A model generated the notes under the pieces. It made no database searches. It was not told where the DNA came from and was given only the letters and a program-made list of their open reading frames with translations. A stretch of 46,779 nt of DNA. It comes from a virus. Made by a program: the position numbers and the translations under genes. Shown piece by piece: positions 7,847-16,183 of the stretch; the stretch's first letter is position 1; each line of letters opens with the position of its first letter. Location of the stretch: positions 1-46,779 of the IMG/VR virus record IMGVR_UViG_3300032118_002414; one strand, 5' to 3'.

Positions 7847-7869
7847 GTCAAATATGATTGTATTCTTTA

Positions 7870-7875
7870 TATTTA
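7870..7875 (+). promoter_or_regulatory. TATTTA motif upstream of coiled-coil protein gene
   Basis: TATTTA lies 24 bases before ATG 7900, in the divergent gap after the chaperonin gene. It matches the recurrent core seen upstream of other plus-strand units. Its function as a promoter is an inference, since such a 6-mer also occurs by chance in AT-rich sequence. Confidence 0.25.
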
Positions 7876-7899
7876 AGGTTGTCTTTCCTTGGAGTTCAA

Positions 7900-8421
7900 A
7901 TGGGTAAACCAGCCGATCCTGAAATTGAGCAAATAAAAGAGCTTCTTATCCAGGTAAATAATAAAATTGCCTCTGCCAAGGTTTTGAATGGCGGATTCGA
8001 TCGTATTGAAGAAGAAGTGTCCGAAATCAAGAAAATGCAATTAAAGCTGAGTTCTGACTTTGATGCACATAAAATAAATGACGAACGCATAGAATCCAAG
8101 CTTGACAGGCTTTATGATCCAGAGGACGGAATTTATGCAAAGGTTCAAAAAACCGAAACCATGATTCAGACCTTGACGGACAAGGTTTCGGTTCTTGCGA
8201 CTTCAGATGAAAAATTTGTGTCTCGACTTAGTGATATTGAAAACACGACAGTTATCACGTCTCAAAAGGTAGGGGACATTCAAAAAATAACAGGAGAAGA
8301 CAATAAGGACCTGCAAAAATCCATTAAACTCAGTAAGGGGTTTTGGTGGATTGGTGGTCTTGCTTTAACTGGATTTTTGTCTGCTGCCGTAAAGTTCTTA
8401 TGGGATCTTTTTGTTGGGTAA
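7900..8421 (+). CDS. Coiled-coil protein with C-terminal membrane helix (173 aa)
   Basis: Start chosen at ATG 7900 (MGKPADPEIEQIKELL) because TTGGAG lies just upstream; the longer frame from 7858 adds an unlikely hydrophobic leader. Residues about 5-140 have heptad-like spacing of hydrophobics and are probably a long coiled coil. Residues about 146-170 (FWWIGGLALTGFLSAAVKFL) form one membrane helix followed by a short end. This layout, coiled coil then C-terminal anchor, resembles XhlA-type accessory lysis proteins, but I cannot assign it firmly. It may open a small unit with the next gene, which starts 16 bases after its stop. Confidence 0.7.
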   Translation: MGKPADPEIEQIKELLIQVNNKIASAKVLNGGFDRIEEEVSEIKKMQLKLSSDFDAHKINDERIESKLDRLYDPEDGIYAKVQKTETMIQTLTDKVSVLATSDEKFVSRLSDIENTTVITSQKVGDIQKITGEDNKDLQKSIKLSKGFWWIGGLALTGFLSAAVKFLWDLFVG

Positions 8422-8437
8422 GGCAATATTTATAAGC

Positions 8438-8686
8438 ATGTCAAAAAAGTCAATTAGACAGGACTTGATTCTTAAAGGGCTGGATCCTAATAATGTTATG
8501 ATTGGAACAGATGGACTGTTTACAGCAAAAACAGAGACAGCACCCAATACAACCGAGGAGAAATCTTCTAAAAATGCACTTATACTGCTTGAAGAAACCA
8601 TCCTCGAAAAAGACATCGAAGCAAAGATCGAAGAAGTCAAAGAACCAAAAATGCCTAATACAAAAAGAAAATTAAAATCTGAGTAG
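8438..8686 (+). CDS. Small unrecognised acidic/basic protein (82 aa)
   Basis: ATG 8438 gives a protein starting MSKKSIRQDLILKGLDPNN; TTG 8411 would add nine residues and overlap the previous gene. It contains a predicted helical, charged region (about residues 45-70, with ILLEETILEKDIEAKIEE) and a Lys-rich end. There is no recognised domain. TATTTA (8427-8432) sits six bases before the ATG. It lies between the coiled-coil protein and PhoH. The function is unknown. Confidence 0.55.
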   Translation: MSKKSIRQDLILKGLDPNNVMIGTDGLFTAKTETAPNTTEEKSSKNALILLEETILEKDIEAKIEEVKEPKMPNTKRKLKSE

Positions 8687-8753
8687 TGGTTGGCCGAGTG
8701 AAGTTTTGAGAGTGTTAGCGCCATCAAAAGCGCGAAGGGAAAAGTGCATCTAA

Positions 8754-10112
8754 ATGAGTAAGAAAACTTTTATTGTTGACACAAATGTTCTGCTTTCTGA
8801 TCCAGAAGCTCTCTTTTCATTTGAGGAAAACAATATTATTCTACCTCTCATTGTTATTGAGGAACTGGACAGACACAAGGACAGACAAGATGAGGTCGGC
8901 AGGAACGCCAGGGAAACCGTTAGAAAAATTTCCGATCTGACGAGAATCAACAAAAATCTCAGGGAAGGTATTCCGCTTTTCTGTGGGGGTACTCTTAGGA
9001 TTCTTTCGGAAGATGATGTTAATCCAAGCAGAAATCAAACACTTCCATCAGAACTTTACGTCGAAAAGGAATCCGGGGACAACTCTATTATAACTCTGTG
9101 CAAGGGATATCTTGCCAAATATACAAACGAAAAAGTAATCCTGGTAACGAGAGATACTCTCTTGCGGATAAAATGCAATGTTCTTGGAATTGAGTGCGAG
9201 GACTACAAGAAGCAACAGGCAACAAGTTCTATTTCTAAATTGTACTCTGGCGTTAAAACTCTTGAGGGAGACTTTGACATAGATACACTTTATACGGACA
9301 AGGCTATTGACCTAACGGACGATGAAATAGACGAGGCAAAACTATTGCCAAACCAGTTCATTATTCTTAAAAACACACAAGATGGAAAAACCGGTCTTGT
9401 TAGATATGTTTCCAAGGCTGACCCTCTTTATATCGTAGATGATGTAATGAAGGTAGGTAAACTAGAAGCAAAGAACAAAGAGCAGAGATTTGCCCTACAG
9501 TTGCTTTTAGACCCAGATGTCAAACTGGTAACTCTTTCTGGTCTTGCCGGATGTGGTAAAACTCTTCTTTCTATTGCCGCAGGGCTTGAGCAGGTTATTG
9601 AAAAAAAGAGATACAAGAGCCTTGTGGTCTGTCGGCCAGTTCAACCATTGGGAAGAGATATTGGGTTCCTTCCAGGAACCATAGAAGAAAAAATGGAACC
9701 CTGGGTAGCTCCAATTAAGGACAATCTCAGGTTTCTTATTAGCAACAGCGGCAAACGTTCCAGGAACGTAGAGGAAGCCCTGAACATATACTTTGAGGAC
9801 GGGACGATCGAAGTGGAGGCGATGACCTTCATTAGGGGCAGAAGTATTTCAAATGCCTTTATGATCATAGACGAGGCACAAAATCTTAATGTGCATGAGC
9901 TTAAAACCATCCTGACCAGGGTGGGAGAAGGTACCAAAATTGTACTCACGGGCGATGTAGAACAGATTGATAACACCTATGTGGACAGCCTTTCCAATGG
10001 TCTGACGGTTGCCATTGAGAGATTTAAGGAACACGAAATTGCCGGACATGTCACCCTTACAAAGGGAGAACGTTCGGAGTTGGCTACCCTGGCAGCAAAA
10101 ATTTTGGGATAG
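8754..10112 (+). CDS. phoH: PhoH-like ATPase with N-terminal PIN domain
   Basis: This 452-aa protein joins a PIN nuclease-like domain (residues 1-140; FIVDTNVLL with Asp9, VIEELD, and VTRDTLLR with Asp134) to a PhoH ATPase domain (about 235-450). The ATPase has Walker A GLAGCGKT at 263-270 and Walker B FMIIDEAQN with Asp373 and Glu374. The arrangement is that of the PIN-PhoH (YlaK-like) proteins, ATPases proposed to act on RNA. PhoH genes are very common in marine phages, although their role in infection is unresolved. The start ATG 8754 has no strong binding site. It is complete and all key residues are present. Confidence 0.9.
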   Translation: MSKKTFIVDTNVLLSDPEALFSFEENNIILPLIVIEELDRHKDRQDEVGRNARETVRKISDLTRINKNLREGIPLFCGGTLRILSEDDVNPSRNQTLPSELYVEKESGDNSIITLCKGYLAKYTNEKVILVTRDTLLRIKCNVLGIECEDYKKQQATSSISKLYSGVKTLEGDFDIDTLYTDKAIDLTDDEIDEAKLLPNQFIILKNTQDGKTGLVRYVSKADPLYIVDDVMKVGKLEAKNKEQRFALQLLLDPDVKLVTLSGLAGCGKTLLSIAAGLEQVIEKKRYKSLVVCRPVQPLGRDIGFLPGTIEEKMEPWVAPIKDNLRFLISNSGKRSRNVEEALNIYFEDGTIEVEAMTFIRGRSISNAFMIIDEAQNLNVHELKTILTRVGEGTKIVLTGDVEQIDNTYVDSLSNGLTVAIERFKEHEIAGHVTLTKGERSELATLAAKILG

Positions 10113-10133
10113 TCGCTTCCTTTGTGTGAAATA

Positions 10134-10147
10134 CCTATTTACCTAGG
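10134..10147 (+). promoter_or_regulatory. Second copy of the CCTATTTACCTA motif
   Basis: CCTATTTACCTAGG (10134-10147) repeats the first 12 bases of the motif at 4776-4787. It ends right at the GTG start of the next gene, which follows the PhoH stop by 34 bases. Either a promoter or a shared translation-related element is possible. With so short a leader, a promoter would give an almost leaderless message. Confidence 0.35.
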
Positions 10148-10875
10148 TGAGTGACGAAAACAACAATCGTTATGGTTCTGGCAAAAACCTGTGGCGTAAG
10201 GTATATGGTTATCAAAACAACAAGCCAAGAGTGGTTGCTGTCGTTGACCCACAAACCTCTGTAACCTACTCTCTTGACCTAAATAAGACCCTTAGACATA
10301 GGGATTATTTCATCATAAAGAGCCTAACCTCTGGCAGTATAACAACGGCGGCGAGCAGTGGTTCGGGATTTTCTGTTGCCGAGTATGATGAAGGTTTGGT
10401 TTTGTTCTCAAGTATTGCCGATACTAAAACAGGCTCCTTCAACTTTACGTTCTCAAATGCTCCAATTGTTGTACTTTCGGTTGAAAGTGCTTCTCTTTAT
10501 GGAGAAAATCTTAACGTTTATGGTTTTTCTGTCAGTACCGGCTCCTTCACCTTTGGTCTATCTGCCCCATTTACCGGCAGCATCAGGTACCGCGCCATAT
10601 ACGCCCCAAGCTATCCAGCCCTTGCCACAAGCTCGTTTACGGCCTCGATTACGGCATCGGCCGGGTCTGCCAATCCTGGTGGCCTGGATTATTACACGGC
10701 TTCCTTTGCTGCCTTGCCGGGCACGCCATTCTCCTTCAGGGACACCACCTGGGACACACTGGGAAAGAAGGACGTAGACGTGTATCTCCAAACAGGTACA
10801 TCTTCCAGCAATCAGGCAACTATTGACATTTCTGCTCCATTGTCTTCTCTGATTCACTTCATAGCATTTTACTGA
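10147..10875 (+). CDS. Putative virion fibre/tail structural protein (242 aa)
   Basis: Starts at GTG 10147 (MSDENNNRYGSGKNLWRKVYG). The protein is rich in Ser, Thr, Ala, Gly and aromatic residues with short beta-strand-like alternation, especially SFTASITASAGSANPGG (about residues 170-190), typical of fibre and virion decoration proteins. There is no enzyme motif or membrane segment. It opens a group of four genes of similar composition (10147-14162) and so is probably part of a tail fibre or host-binding apparatus. This is inferred from composition and context, not from a recognised family. Confidence 0.6.
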   Translation: MSDENNNRYGSGKNLWRKVYGYQNNKPRVVAVVDPQTSVTYSLDLNKTLRHRDYFIIKSLTSGSITTAASSGSGFSVAEYDEGLVLFSSIADTKTGSFNFTFSNAPIVVLSVESASLYGENLNVYGFSVSTGSFTFGLSAPFTGSIRYRAIYAPSYPALATSSFTASITASAGSANPGGLDYYTASFAALPGTPFSFRDTTWDTLGKKDVDVYLQTGTSSSNQATIDISAPLSSLIHFIAFY

Positions 10876-10896
10876 AATACTTATAACGGGTAAACC

Positions 10897-12633
10897 ATGG
10901 CACTAGATTTTAGAGCATCACAATTTCGTGGGGCAAAGTTCATATCCTCCGGGTCCACGGGTACTGGGGCCAAGATCCTATTCTATGATATTGGCGCAGA
11001 TAGTACCACGACACCGAATATCGGCGTAATAAACACGGCCAAATTTAACACTGGGTCAATTGGCACGGACATATTTCTTTATGTTTCTGGAACTATTCTT
11101 TCGGGTTCCGGGGGGGCTGTTTCTGTGTTTGGTGGCTCTTTAAGAGTCTCCGGTGTTCTTACTGTTGGGTCGTCTTCTGTCAGAATTGACTCTAACAGTG
11201 TTTTGTTTAGTTCTGCCTCTGAATTTGATGGAGCCCTCATTAAAGTTGCAGACACCGCACGAGGAACTGGGCAATTTTTTGAACACGACTTAACCATCAG
11301 AGGAGGTATGGTTTTTACCTCTGGTTCTGGCGGATCGGTTAATGTCTATGCCGGTAATGCTGGATTTAAAGGTGACGACGGTCCAGGTGCGGATGGTGGC
11401 AATATTGTTCTTTCCACAGGATTTGCAGCAAAAGTTTCGGGCAACTCACAGCCACTTGACGCGAGTGGCAATGGTGGAAGCATATACCTTTTACATGGCT
11501 CTGGTTCTGATTCCTGGTCACAAAATGTGGCTGGTATGGGAGGATCTTTCTCTTTAAATGCTGGTCTGGGTGGCAACGCGCGCTTGCCTGGTGCGGATGG
11601 TGGCGCTGGCGCTGGCGCTGGAGGTGATGTCAATATTATTGCCGGGGATGGCGGGGCTGGACTTGCATACAATACTGATGCAGGAGCGGGCGCGAATGTC
11701 ACCGTTTATGCCGGTAATGCTGGATCCTTGTCCGCTTCTTTCGATGGTAACAATTTTGGCGGCAGCATAAGTCTTAACGCTGGTCAGGGTGGCAACAATT
11801 CTGCAAGTGGTTCAGGATTTACTGGTGGCAGTATTGCTTTTACGGCTGGTCATGGTGGTTTTGGTGCATTTAGTGATCTGTTGGCGGACTATACCAAAGA
11901 AGCAGCAGCCGGAGGAATGTATTTCCAAGGGGCTACCAACATATATGCAAGCGGAACTCTTTCTGGTTCAAATTTTCAACTAACTCAATTCAATAGAATT
12001 TTCTTCAATGTATCAACCGATCCTGACAGTGGACTTTTTCCTGGAAAGGATCTTGGATTTTATGTTTCTGGTACCTTAACGACTTCTTCGACAGACATAA
12101 ACACCACACGCTTGAGTGCTTTTGGTGGTTCTGTCGCTATTTCTGGTGTTCTTAGAGTTGGAAATAGTTCTTCCAATTACATCAGTCAATCTGGAAACCA
12201 GATGGTGTTTTACGACGGAGTTGTTTCCGGTGCAAGTCTTGCCAAACTAGTAAGAACATATGTGCCAATTGGCAGCTACACCGCCACTACCCTTACCTCA
12301 AGCAATCCTCAGGTGGCCGGTCAGGCTGTTCTTTCTCAGAGCGAAGTTGGCTCAACCGACATTCGTCTTAGAGGCGTTCTAAGTACAACAACCGGCTCCG
12401 CTACGGCAAGTCTTAGACTTTACAATCTAACCTCCGCCTCCTATGTGGAAATTGGAGGACCAGGCATCACCACCTTGTTTACCCTGAGTCAAACTCCAGT
12501 TGAGGTGCAGTCTATAAATCTTCTAAGTGCCATTAATTTTGGTACCGGGTCTAACATTTATGAATGTCAAGTTCACATTCAAACCGGATCTCAACGGGCC
12601 ATATTGGGAAGTTCGATGTTTGTCTCTATTTAA
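10897..12633 (+). CDS. Glycine-rich repeat fibre/adhesin-like protein (578 aa)
   Basis: ATG 10897 gives a 578-aa protein. Residues about 143-325 consist of loosely repeated units of the form GG-S/N/D-I/V-x-L/I-x-AG-x-GG, for example GGSVNVYAGNAG, GGSFSLNAGLGG, GGDVNIIAGDGG and GGSISLNAGQGG. At DNA level a 19-base piece at 11347-11365 is repeated exactly at 11707-11725. Flanking regions are Ser/Thr/Gly-rich with SGTL/SGVL motifs as in fibre shafts. A solenoid or beta-helix fibre that contacts the host surface is the likely role. It follows the previous gene by 21 bases. No receptor can be named. Confidence 0.65.
   Translation: MALDFRASQFRGAKFISSGSTGTGAKILFYDIGADSTTTPNIGVINTAKFNTGSIGTDIFLYVSGTILSGSGGAVSVFGGSLRVSGVLTVGSSSVRIDSNSVLFSSASEFDGALIKVADTARGTGQFFEHDLTIRGGMVFTSGSGGSVNVYAGNAGFKGDDGPGADGGNIVLSTGFAAKVSGNSQPLDASGNGGSIYLLHGSGSDSWSQNVAGMGGSFSLNAGLGGNARLPGADGGAGAGAGGDVNIIAGDGGAGLAYNTDAGAGANVTVYAGNAGSLSASFDGNNFGGSISLNAGQGGNNSASGSGFTGGSIAFTAGHGGFGAFSDLLADYTKEAAAGGMYFQGATNIYASGTLSGSNFQLTQFNRIFFNVSTDPDSGLFPGKDLGFYVSGTLTTSSTDINTTRLSAFGGSVAISGVLRVGNSSSNYISQSGNQMVFYDGVVSGASLAKLVRTYVPIGSYTATTLTSSNPQVAGQAVLSQSEVGSTDIRLRGVLSTTTGSATASLRLYNLTSASYVEIGGPGITTLFTLSQTPVEVQSINLLSAINFGTGSNIYECQVHIQTGSQRAILGSSMFVSI
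11347..11725 (+). repeat. Direct repeat inside the glycine-rich fibre gene
   Basis: The 19 bases TATGCCGGTAATGCTGGAT occur at 11347-11365 and again at 11707-11725, exactly 360 bases (120 codons) apart and in frame. They encode YAGNAG-type turns of the glycine-rich repeat. Such copies can mediate in-frame expansion or loss of repeat units. Confidence 0.7.
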
Positions 12634-12644
12634 TATTGGAATAT

Positions 12645-13898
12645 ATGCCAACAAAAACTTATTACGGACTACTAGACGCCTCCTCAAACGTAGGAACCGC
12701 AGAAAATCTAAGCAATGAATTTTACAGAACTTTCTGTACTTTCATGGGTCACTTGACCGGCAGCGGCCAAGCTGTTTTAATAGCCTGGAATTCCGGCACT
12801 ATTGTTCCCTCTGGTTCCTTTAGTTCAAGAACCTATTTTGATGGAAGTTTGCCATTTGGACTCGGGGCACACTCGGTTTGGAAATTCCCCACAAGCTCTA
12901 CCAGAAATTGGGAATGGTATTTATACACACAGGTGGTGTCTGGCAGTTCTGGTGCCATCAGACAAACGTTCAATACGCCAATTTCTGGATATGCATCGGC
13001 CGTTGATGCCATTGCCGGATCGGCCGCAAATAGAGGAATTTTAATGCAGGCGGCGCTCTGCATTTCTGGTACAACCTCCTTTAATCCCTGGAGCGGTTCC
13101 CTGAATCCCATAACTGATGGTGGCTCTAGTACAGGAACCCCGAGATGGATTTCTGGGGCTCTGGACAGGACCTTGTTCGTCCTACCGAGAAGCAATGATT
13201 TTGGTGGTACTGCTCCGCAATGTGTGGCCTCAAAATCAAATGGGATTACCATGGGTCAAATAGTTCTAAGCTCTGCAACTACCATGCGTTACCACTTTAT
13301 TTTTGACGGAGATAGTTTGGTGACTCTTACGGATGACTCTTCAGATTCTACCTATTCATTTTCTTATGTCGGTGCCTTAGAGCTTAGAAATTCTTTAACT
13401 TCATCCGGCATTGGAAATGGTCAATATGGTTTCGTCATGTACAGCACAGCTCAGCCCAATACAGACACCGCCACGCGAGCTGCTGATTTTGGTGACTTGG
13501 CGGGAATTGCTCAAAACCAAAATGGCGGGGTTGCTGTCAACATTCAAGCCATGTCAACTGGTTCAAAAACAGGTGTCGTTAATACCCTTGCAACTTTCTT
13601 GGCAGCAGCATTTCAGCCAAATAGCCTAACGGGTCAATTTGATGAATTCCCGATTTATGTTGGGGTAAATGAGTCTCCTAACATTGGTCTAATGGGCGCT
13701 TTTAATTCTGGACTTATGAGATATGCGGTTGACTGTCAGGTACATGACGTGACAGGCGATCTTTCCAGGGCGGTCTTTGGTGGGTCAACTACTACAGCGA
13801 ACGTAAAAATTACAACGCCATGGACAGGTGCTTTTGCTCCGGGCGTTGGGGCAAGCAGAACAGGTTCTTTGTTCACCTGGACGAGGAATTACGGATAA
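12645..13898 (+). CDS. Putative virion/tail fibre protein (417 aa)
   Basis: I took ATG 12645 (MPTKTYYGLLDASSNVG), which follows the previous stop by 11 bases; the longer open frame overlaps the preceding fibre gene. The protein is rich in Ser, Gly, Thr and aromatics, with many predicted short strands and few charged helices. It contains segments such as GSLNPITDGGSSTGTPRW and TLVTLTDDSSDSTYSF that suggest a beta-sandwich. No catalytic motif is visible. Its place between other fibre-like genes suggests a virion surface role. The family is unrecognised. Confidence 0.6.
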   Translation: MPTKTYYGLLDASSNVGTAENLSNEFYRTFCTFMGHLTGSGQAVLIAWNSGTIVPSGSFSSRTYFDGSLPFGLGAHSVWKFPTSSTRNWEWYLYTQVVSGSSGAIRQTFNTPISGYASAVDAIAGSAANRGILMQAALCISGTTSFNPWSGSLNPITDGGSSTGTPRWISGALDRTLFVLPRSNDFGGTAPQCVASKSNGITMGQIVLSSATTMRYHFIFDGDSLVTLTDDSSDSTYSFSYVGALELRNSLTSSGIGNGQYGFVMYSTAQPNTDTATRAADFGDLAGIAQNQNGGVAVNIQAMSTGSKTGVVNTLATFLAAAFQPNSLTGQFDEFPIYVGVNESPNIGLMGAFNSGLMRYAVDCQVHDVTGDLSRAVFGGSTTTANVKITTPWTGAFAPGVGASRTGSLFTWTRNYG

Positions 13899-13901
13899 AA
13901 T

Positions 13902-14162
13902 ATGGCCGTTATCAGCTTAGACATCTTAATACCACCAGACACTCTTCCTACGTCTGCTCAGCCCCTACAAAACATAATGTCTCGTTGGGCGCGCGGCAAT
14001 TTTTTAAGTGGGGACGTAGGCATGCGCAGCGCGGAGGACTCTAGCACAGCGACAGCGGCGGAGACGACGGTTTTTAGAGGACGCTCAGGCGGAAATTATG
14101 TTTACTCGGTCGGAACTCCTCCTGCCGGAGCGACTGACGTTGTTGTAATTTCCCTAATATAA
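13902..14162 (+). CDS. Small virion-associated protein candidate (86 aa)
   Basis: ATG 13902 starts three bases after the previous stop. The protein (MAVISLDILIPPDTLPTSAQ) has a Ser/Thr/Ala-rich middle and ends in a strand-like hydrophobic segment (ATDVVVISLI). It has no cysteine, membrane helix or known motif. As the last gene of the fibre-like set it may be a small virion component. The function is otherwise unknown. Confidence 0.6.
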   Translation: MAVISLDILIPPDTLPTSAQPLQNIMSRWARGNFLSGDVGMRSAEDSSTATAAETTVFRGRSGGNYVYSVGTPPAGATDVVVISLI

Positions 14163-14188
14163 TTTGGTGTTGTGTTTATTTTGACACA

Positions 14189-16183
14189 GTGGAACACTAC
14201 CAATTAGAACAAACCATACAAGAGACTACAGATAAGTTACACCTAACCCACATGACTTCAGCAGATGTTGTTTTATCCTATCTTGTGGGCGATTGTGACC
14301 TGTTCGTGTTTCCCGTTCACTCCATAAGGGACACGGGTGGCTGTACTTGCAAAAAGGGACTTGAGTGCAATTCCTCCGGGAAACATCCGTTCTTAAACGT
14401 AGGCTGGAAGAAACTTGCCACAAATAATCTCGAAAAACTAAGAAAGATAACCAAAAATAAGACCGTAAACTATGCGGTTGCTACCGGTAGGAAATCTTCC
14501 AAAACAGGAAAATATTTGGTGGTCGTGGACGTGGACCAAAAAGACCATGAGATTTTAGACTTGCTTCCAAAGACATTTTCCTACAAGACCGGCTCTGGTG
14601 GTTATCACTATTGGTTCTGGTCCGCGATCGAGGTCAAGAACTCGGTATCTAAAATAGCCTCAAAGGTTGACATCAGAGGTACTGGTGGATATGTTATTAT
14701 CCCTCCCAGCAAGCACAAGTCTGGCCAAGCATATGAGTTGCTTTGTGAACCAACTCAGCCAATCTTAGATTTTCCAAGTGAAATTTCCTCCTTGATTTCA
14801 GAAAAAACCTTTGCTGGGTCATCCCTAAAGAAAAAGAAAGTCAACAAGTCGCCCACCGGTCAGGCTGTGGATAAAAATACTAGTGACTGGTGGACCAAGA
14901 CGCCAGTCAAGAACATAAGAGGCACAATTCGGGCCGGGGTTCTTATTCCCTTTGGTGTTAGGAACGTGACAATACATCGACTCCTGTCTTCAGACAGAGC
15001 CAAGGGTGTCGCCTCCTACGAGGAACTCATGGGCCTTGCAAATATATACAAGACTCACCTGGAGACTCCCGAGACGTTCGACGCCAGGGAACTTAGAAAT
15101 ATCGTGGTCTCTGTAATGAGATATCCGGTTTACAACACCCAGGTAGAGAACGTAAATAAAAATTATGTAAAGTGGCTTAAGAAAAATGGAACCTCTCTAA
15201 ATCTTGACACCGTTGAAAAGCTCGATGTTGGTTTCTTTGACTGCCTAAAACCTGGCAAAAGTTTCGTTTCCCTTGTTCAGGTTGCAAACATTCGCAAGGA
15301 GTGGTATTCTTCTGTGGGCATAACCGACTTTGCAACCTACAAACCACAACTCTTGGCTAAGAAACTACGTTCTCTTGGGTTCTCAAGAACAAGAACCGCA
15401 AAGTCAAATATGTGGAACGTGGATGTAAATATTCCGCTTGCACAAGAAATAAGTTCGTGCGATCATAACACTAACAGGAGACTTCAAATGGCCGAAGAAA
15501 CACCAGAGACTACTGCCCCCGAGACCGAGGAGACCGCAACGGAAGAAGAGACCGAGGGCTCGACCGCATCTGGTCCTATTGGTCCAGATGGTCAACCCAT
15601 GACCCTGCTTGAGGAGCGCGAGGAGATCATCGAGACGGACAGGAAATATAATCCTGATGACTTCAAATATAATGGTCAGCGGTCAAATCAGGAGTTGATG
15701 ATGGCCCAAATCAAACTCTATGAACAGATTTCTCCCGAGCAGGAACAGGACTTTGAAAATGGCACCTTGCTGTTTGATGAGGAGCGGACCAGGGACTTTA
15801 TGGGCGCTCTTGAGGCTGAGGATATCCTTGGCCTTAAAACTACCATGTGTAAAGTGCGTTCCATCGGACAGGACGAACTTAAGGTAACGGAACGTGCCTG
15901 GGATAAGTTTGCCCGCAAATATCATTTCGATACCGAAGAACAGACTATCAGCATTTATGACCTGGATAATGCCCTCAGTATGGGCGTTGGACAGATTTTG
16001 TACAGGAATGACAAGCCGTTTGGCCTGGACAAGGAAATGGCGTACAAGGTCAAGGTTAAGGTGTATGCTGATAGCGTTGGGCGAACCTACGTCTTCCGTA
16101 CCGGAAAAGAGGTGACCCCGATTAAGAAAAATCAGGATACAGAGGAAACCAAAGATGACCGATCAGCAACCAAATCTCCGTAA
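14189..16183 (+). CDS. Prim-pol (bifunctional primase/polymerase) with extra C-terminal region
   Basis: The N-terminal 220 residues carry the prim-pol (AEP superfamily) pattern: a Cys-containing loop GGCTCKKGLEC and GKHP (50-66), the catalytic pair VVDVDQ with Asp114 and Asp116, GSGGYHYW with His140, and DIRGTGGYVIIPPS (151-164). Such enzymes make primers on single-stranded DNA. Residues about 225-433 are a further unrecognised domain. From 434 onwards the chain is acidic and then a separate unrecognised domain, with a strong internal start at 15488. No helicase motif is seen. It begins at GTG 14189 and overlaps the next gene by 29 bases. Whether the full 664-aa protein or two proteins are made is unclear. 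Confidence 0.8.
   Translation: MEHYQLEQTIQETTDKLHLTHMTSADVVLSYLVGDCDLFVFPVHSIRDTGGCTCKKGLECNSSGKHPFLNVGWKKLATNNLEKLRKITKNKTVNYAVATGRKSSKTGKYLVVVDVDQKDHEILDLLPKTFSYKTGSGGYHYWFWSAIEVKNSVSKIASKVDIRGTGGYVIIPPSKHKSGQAYELLCEPTQPILDFPSEISSLISEKTFAGSSLKKKKVNKSPTGQAVDKNTSDWWTKTPVKNIRGTIRAGVLIPFGVRNVTIHRLLSSDRAKGVASYEELMGLANIYKTHLETPETFDARELRNIVVSVMRYPVYNTQVENVNKNYVKWLKKNGTSLNLDTVEKLDVGFFDCLKPGKSFVSLVQVANIRKEWYSSVGITDFATYKPQLLAKKLRSLGFSRTRTAKSNMWNVDVNIPLAQEISSCDHNTNRRLQMAEETPETTAPETEETATEEETEGSTASGPIGPDGQPMTLLEEREEIIETDRKYNPDDFKYNGQRSNQELMMAQIKLYEQISPEQEQDFENGTLLFDEERTRDFMGALEAEDILGLKTTMCKVRSIGQDELKVTERAWDKFARKYHFDTEEQTISIYDLDNALSMGVGQILYRNDKPFGLDKEMAYKVKVKVYADSVGRTYVFRTGKEVTPIKKNQDTEETKDDRSATKSP
15488..16183 (+). 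CDS. Possible separately started C-terminal protein of the primase frame (231 aa)
   Basis: Inside and in frame with the prim-pol gene, AGGAG (15476-15480) precedes ATG 15488 by seven bases, the best ribosome binding site in this stretch. The product begins MAEETPETTAPETEETATEE, a typical flexible acidic N-terminus, and then has a globular region (about residues 55-220) without recognised motifs. The strength of the site and the change in composition suggest a protein of its own, perhaps fused to prim-pol by loss of an intervening stop. This is an inference; full-length translation is also possible. Confidence 0.45.
   Translation: MAEETPETTAPETEETATEEETEGSTASGPIGPDGQPMTLLEEREEIIETDRKYNPDDFKYNGQRSNQELMMAQIKLYEQISPEQEQDFENGTLLFDEERTRDFMGALEAEDILGLKTTMCKVRSIGQDELKVTERAWDKFARKYHFDTEEQTISIYDLDNALSMGVGQILYRNDKPFGLDKEMAYKVKVKVYADSVGRTYVFRTGKEVTPIKKNQDTEETKDDRSATKSP

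Noticed and set aside
8687-8753. A tRNA-Ser/Leu-like string GGTTGGCCGAGTG between the small gene and phoH
   Set aside because: No acceptor stem, anticodon stem or T-loop (GTTCGA-like) can be formed around it.
11346-11702. Pro/Ala-rich minus-strand frame opposite the glycine-rich repeat
   Set aside because: Its composition is the complement of glycine codons on the other strand; an artefact of the repeat.
14163-14188. TTGACA-like sequence TTTTGACACAG as a bacterial -35 box
   Set aside because: No matching -10 box can fit before the gene start 10 bases downstream.
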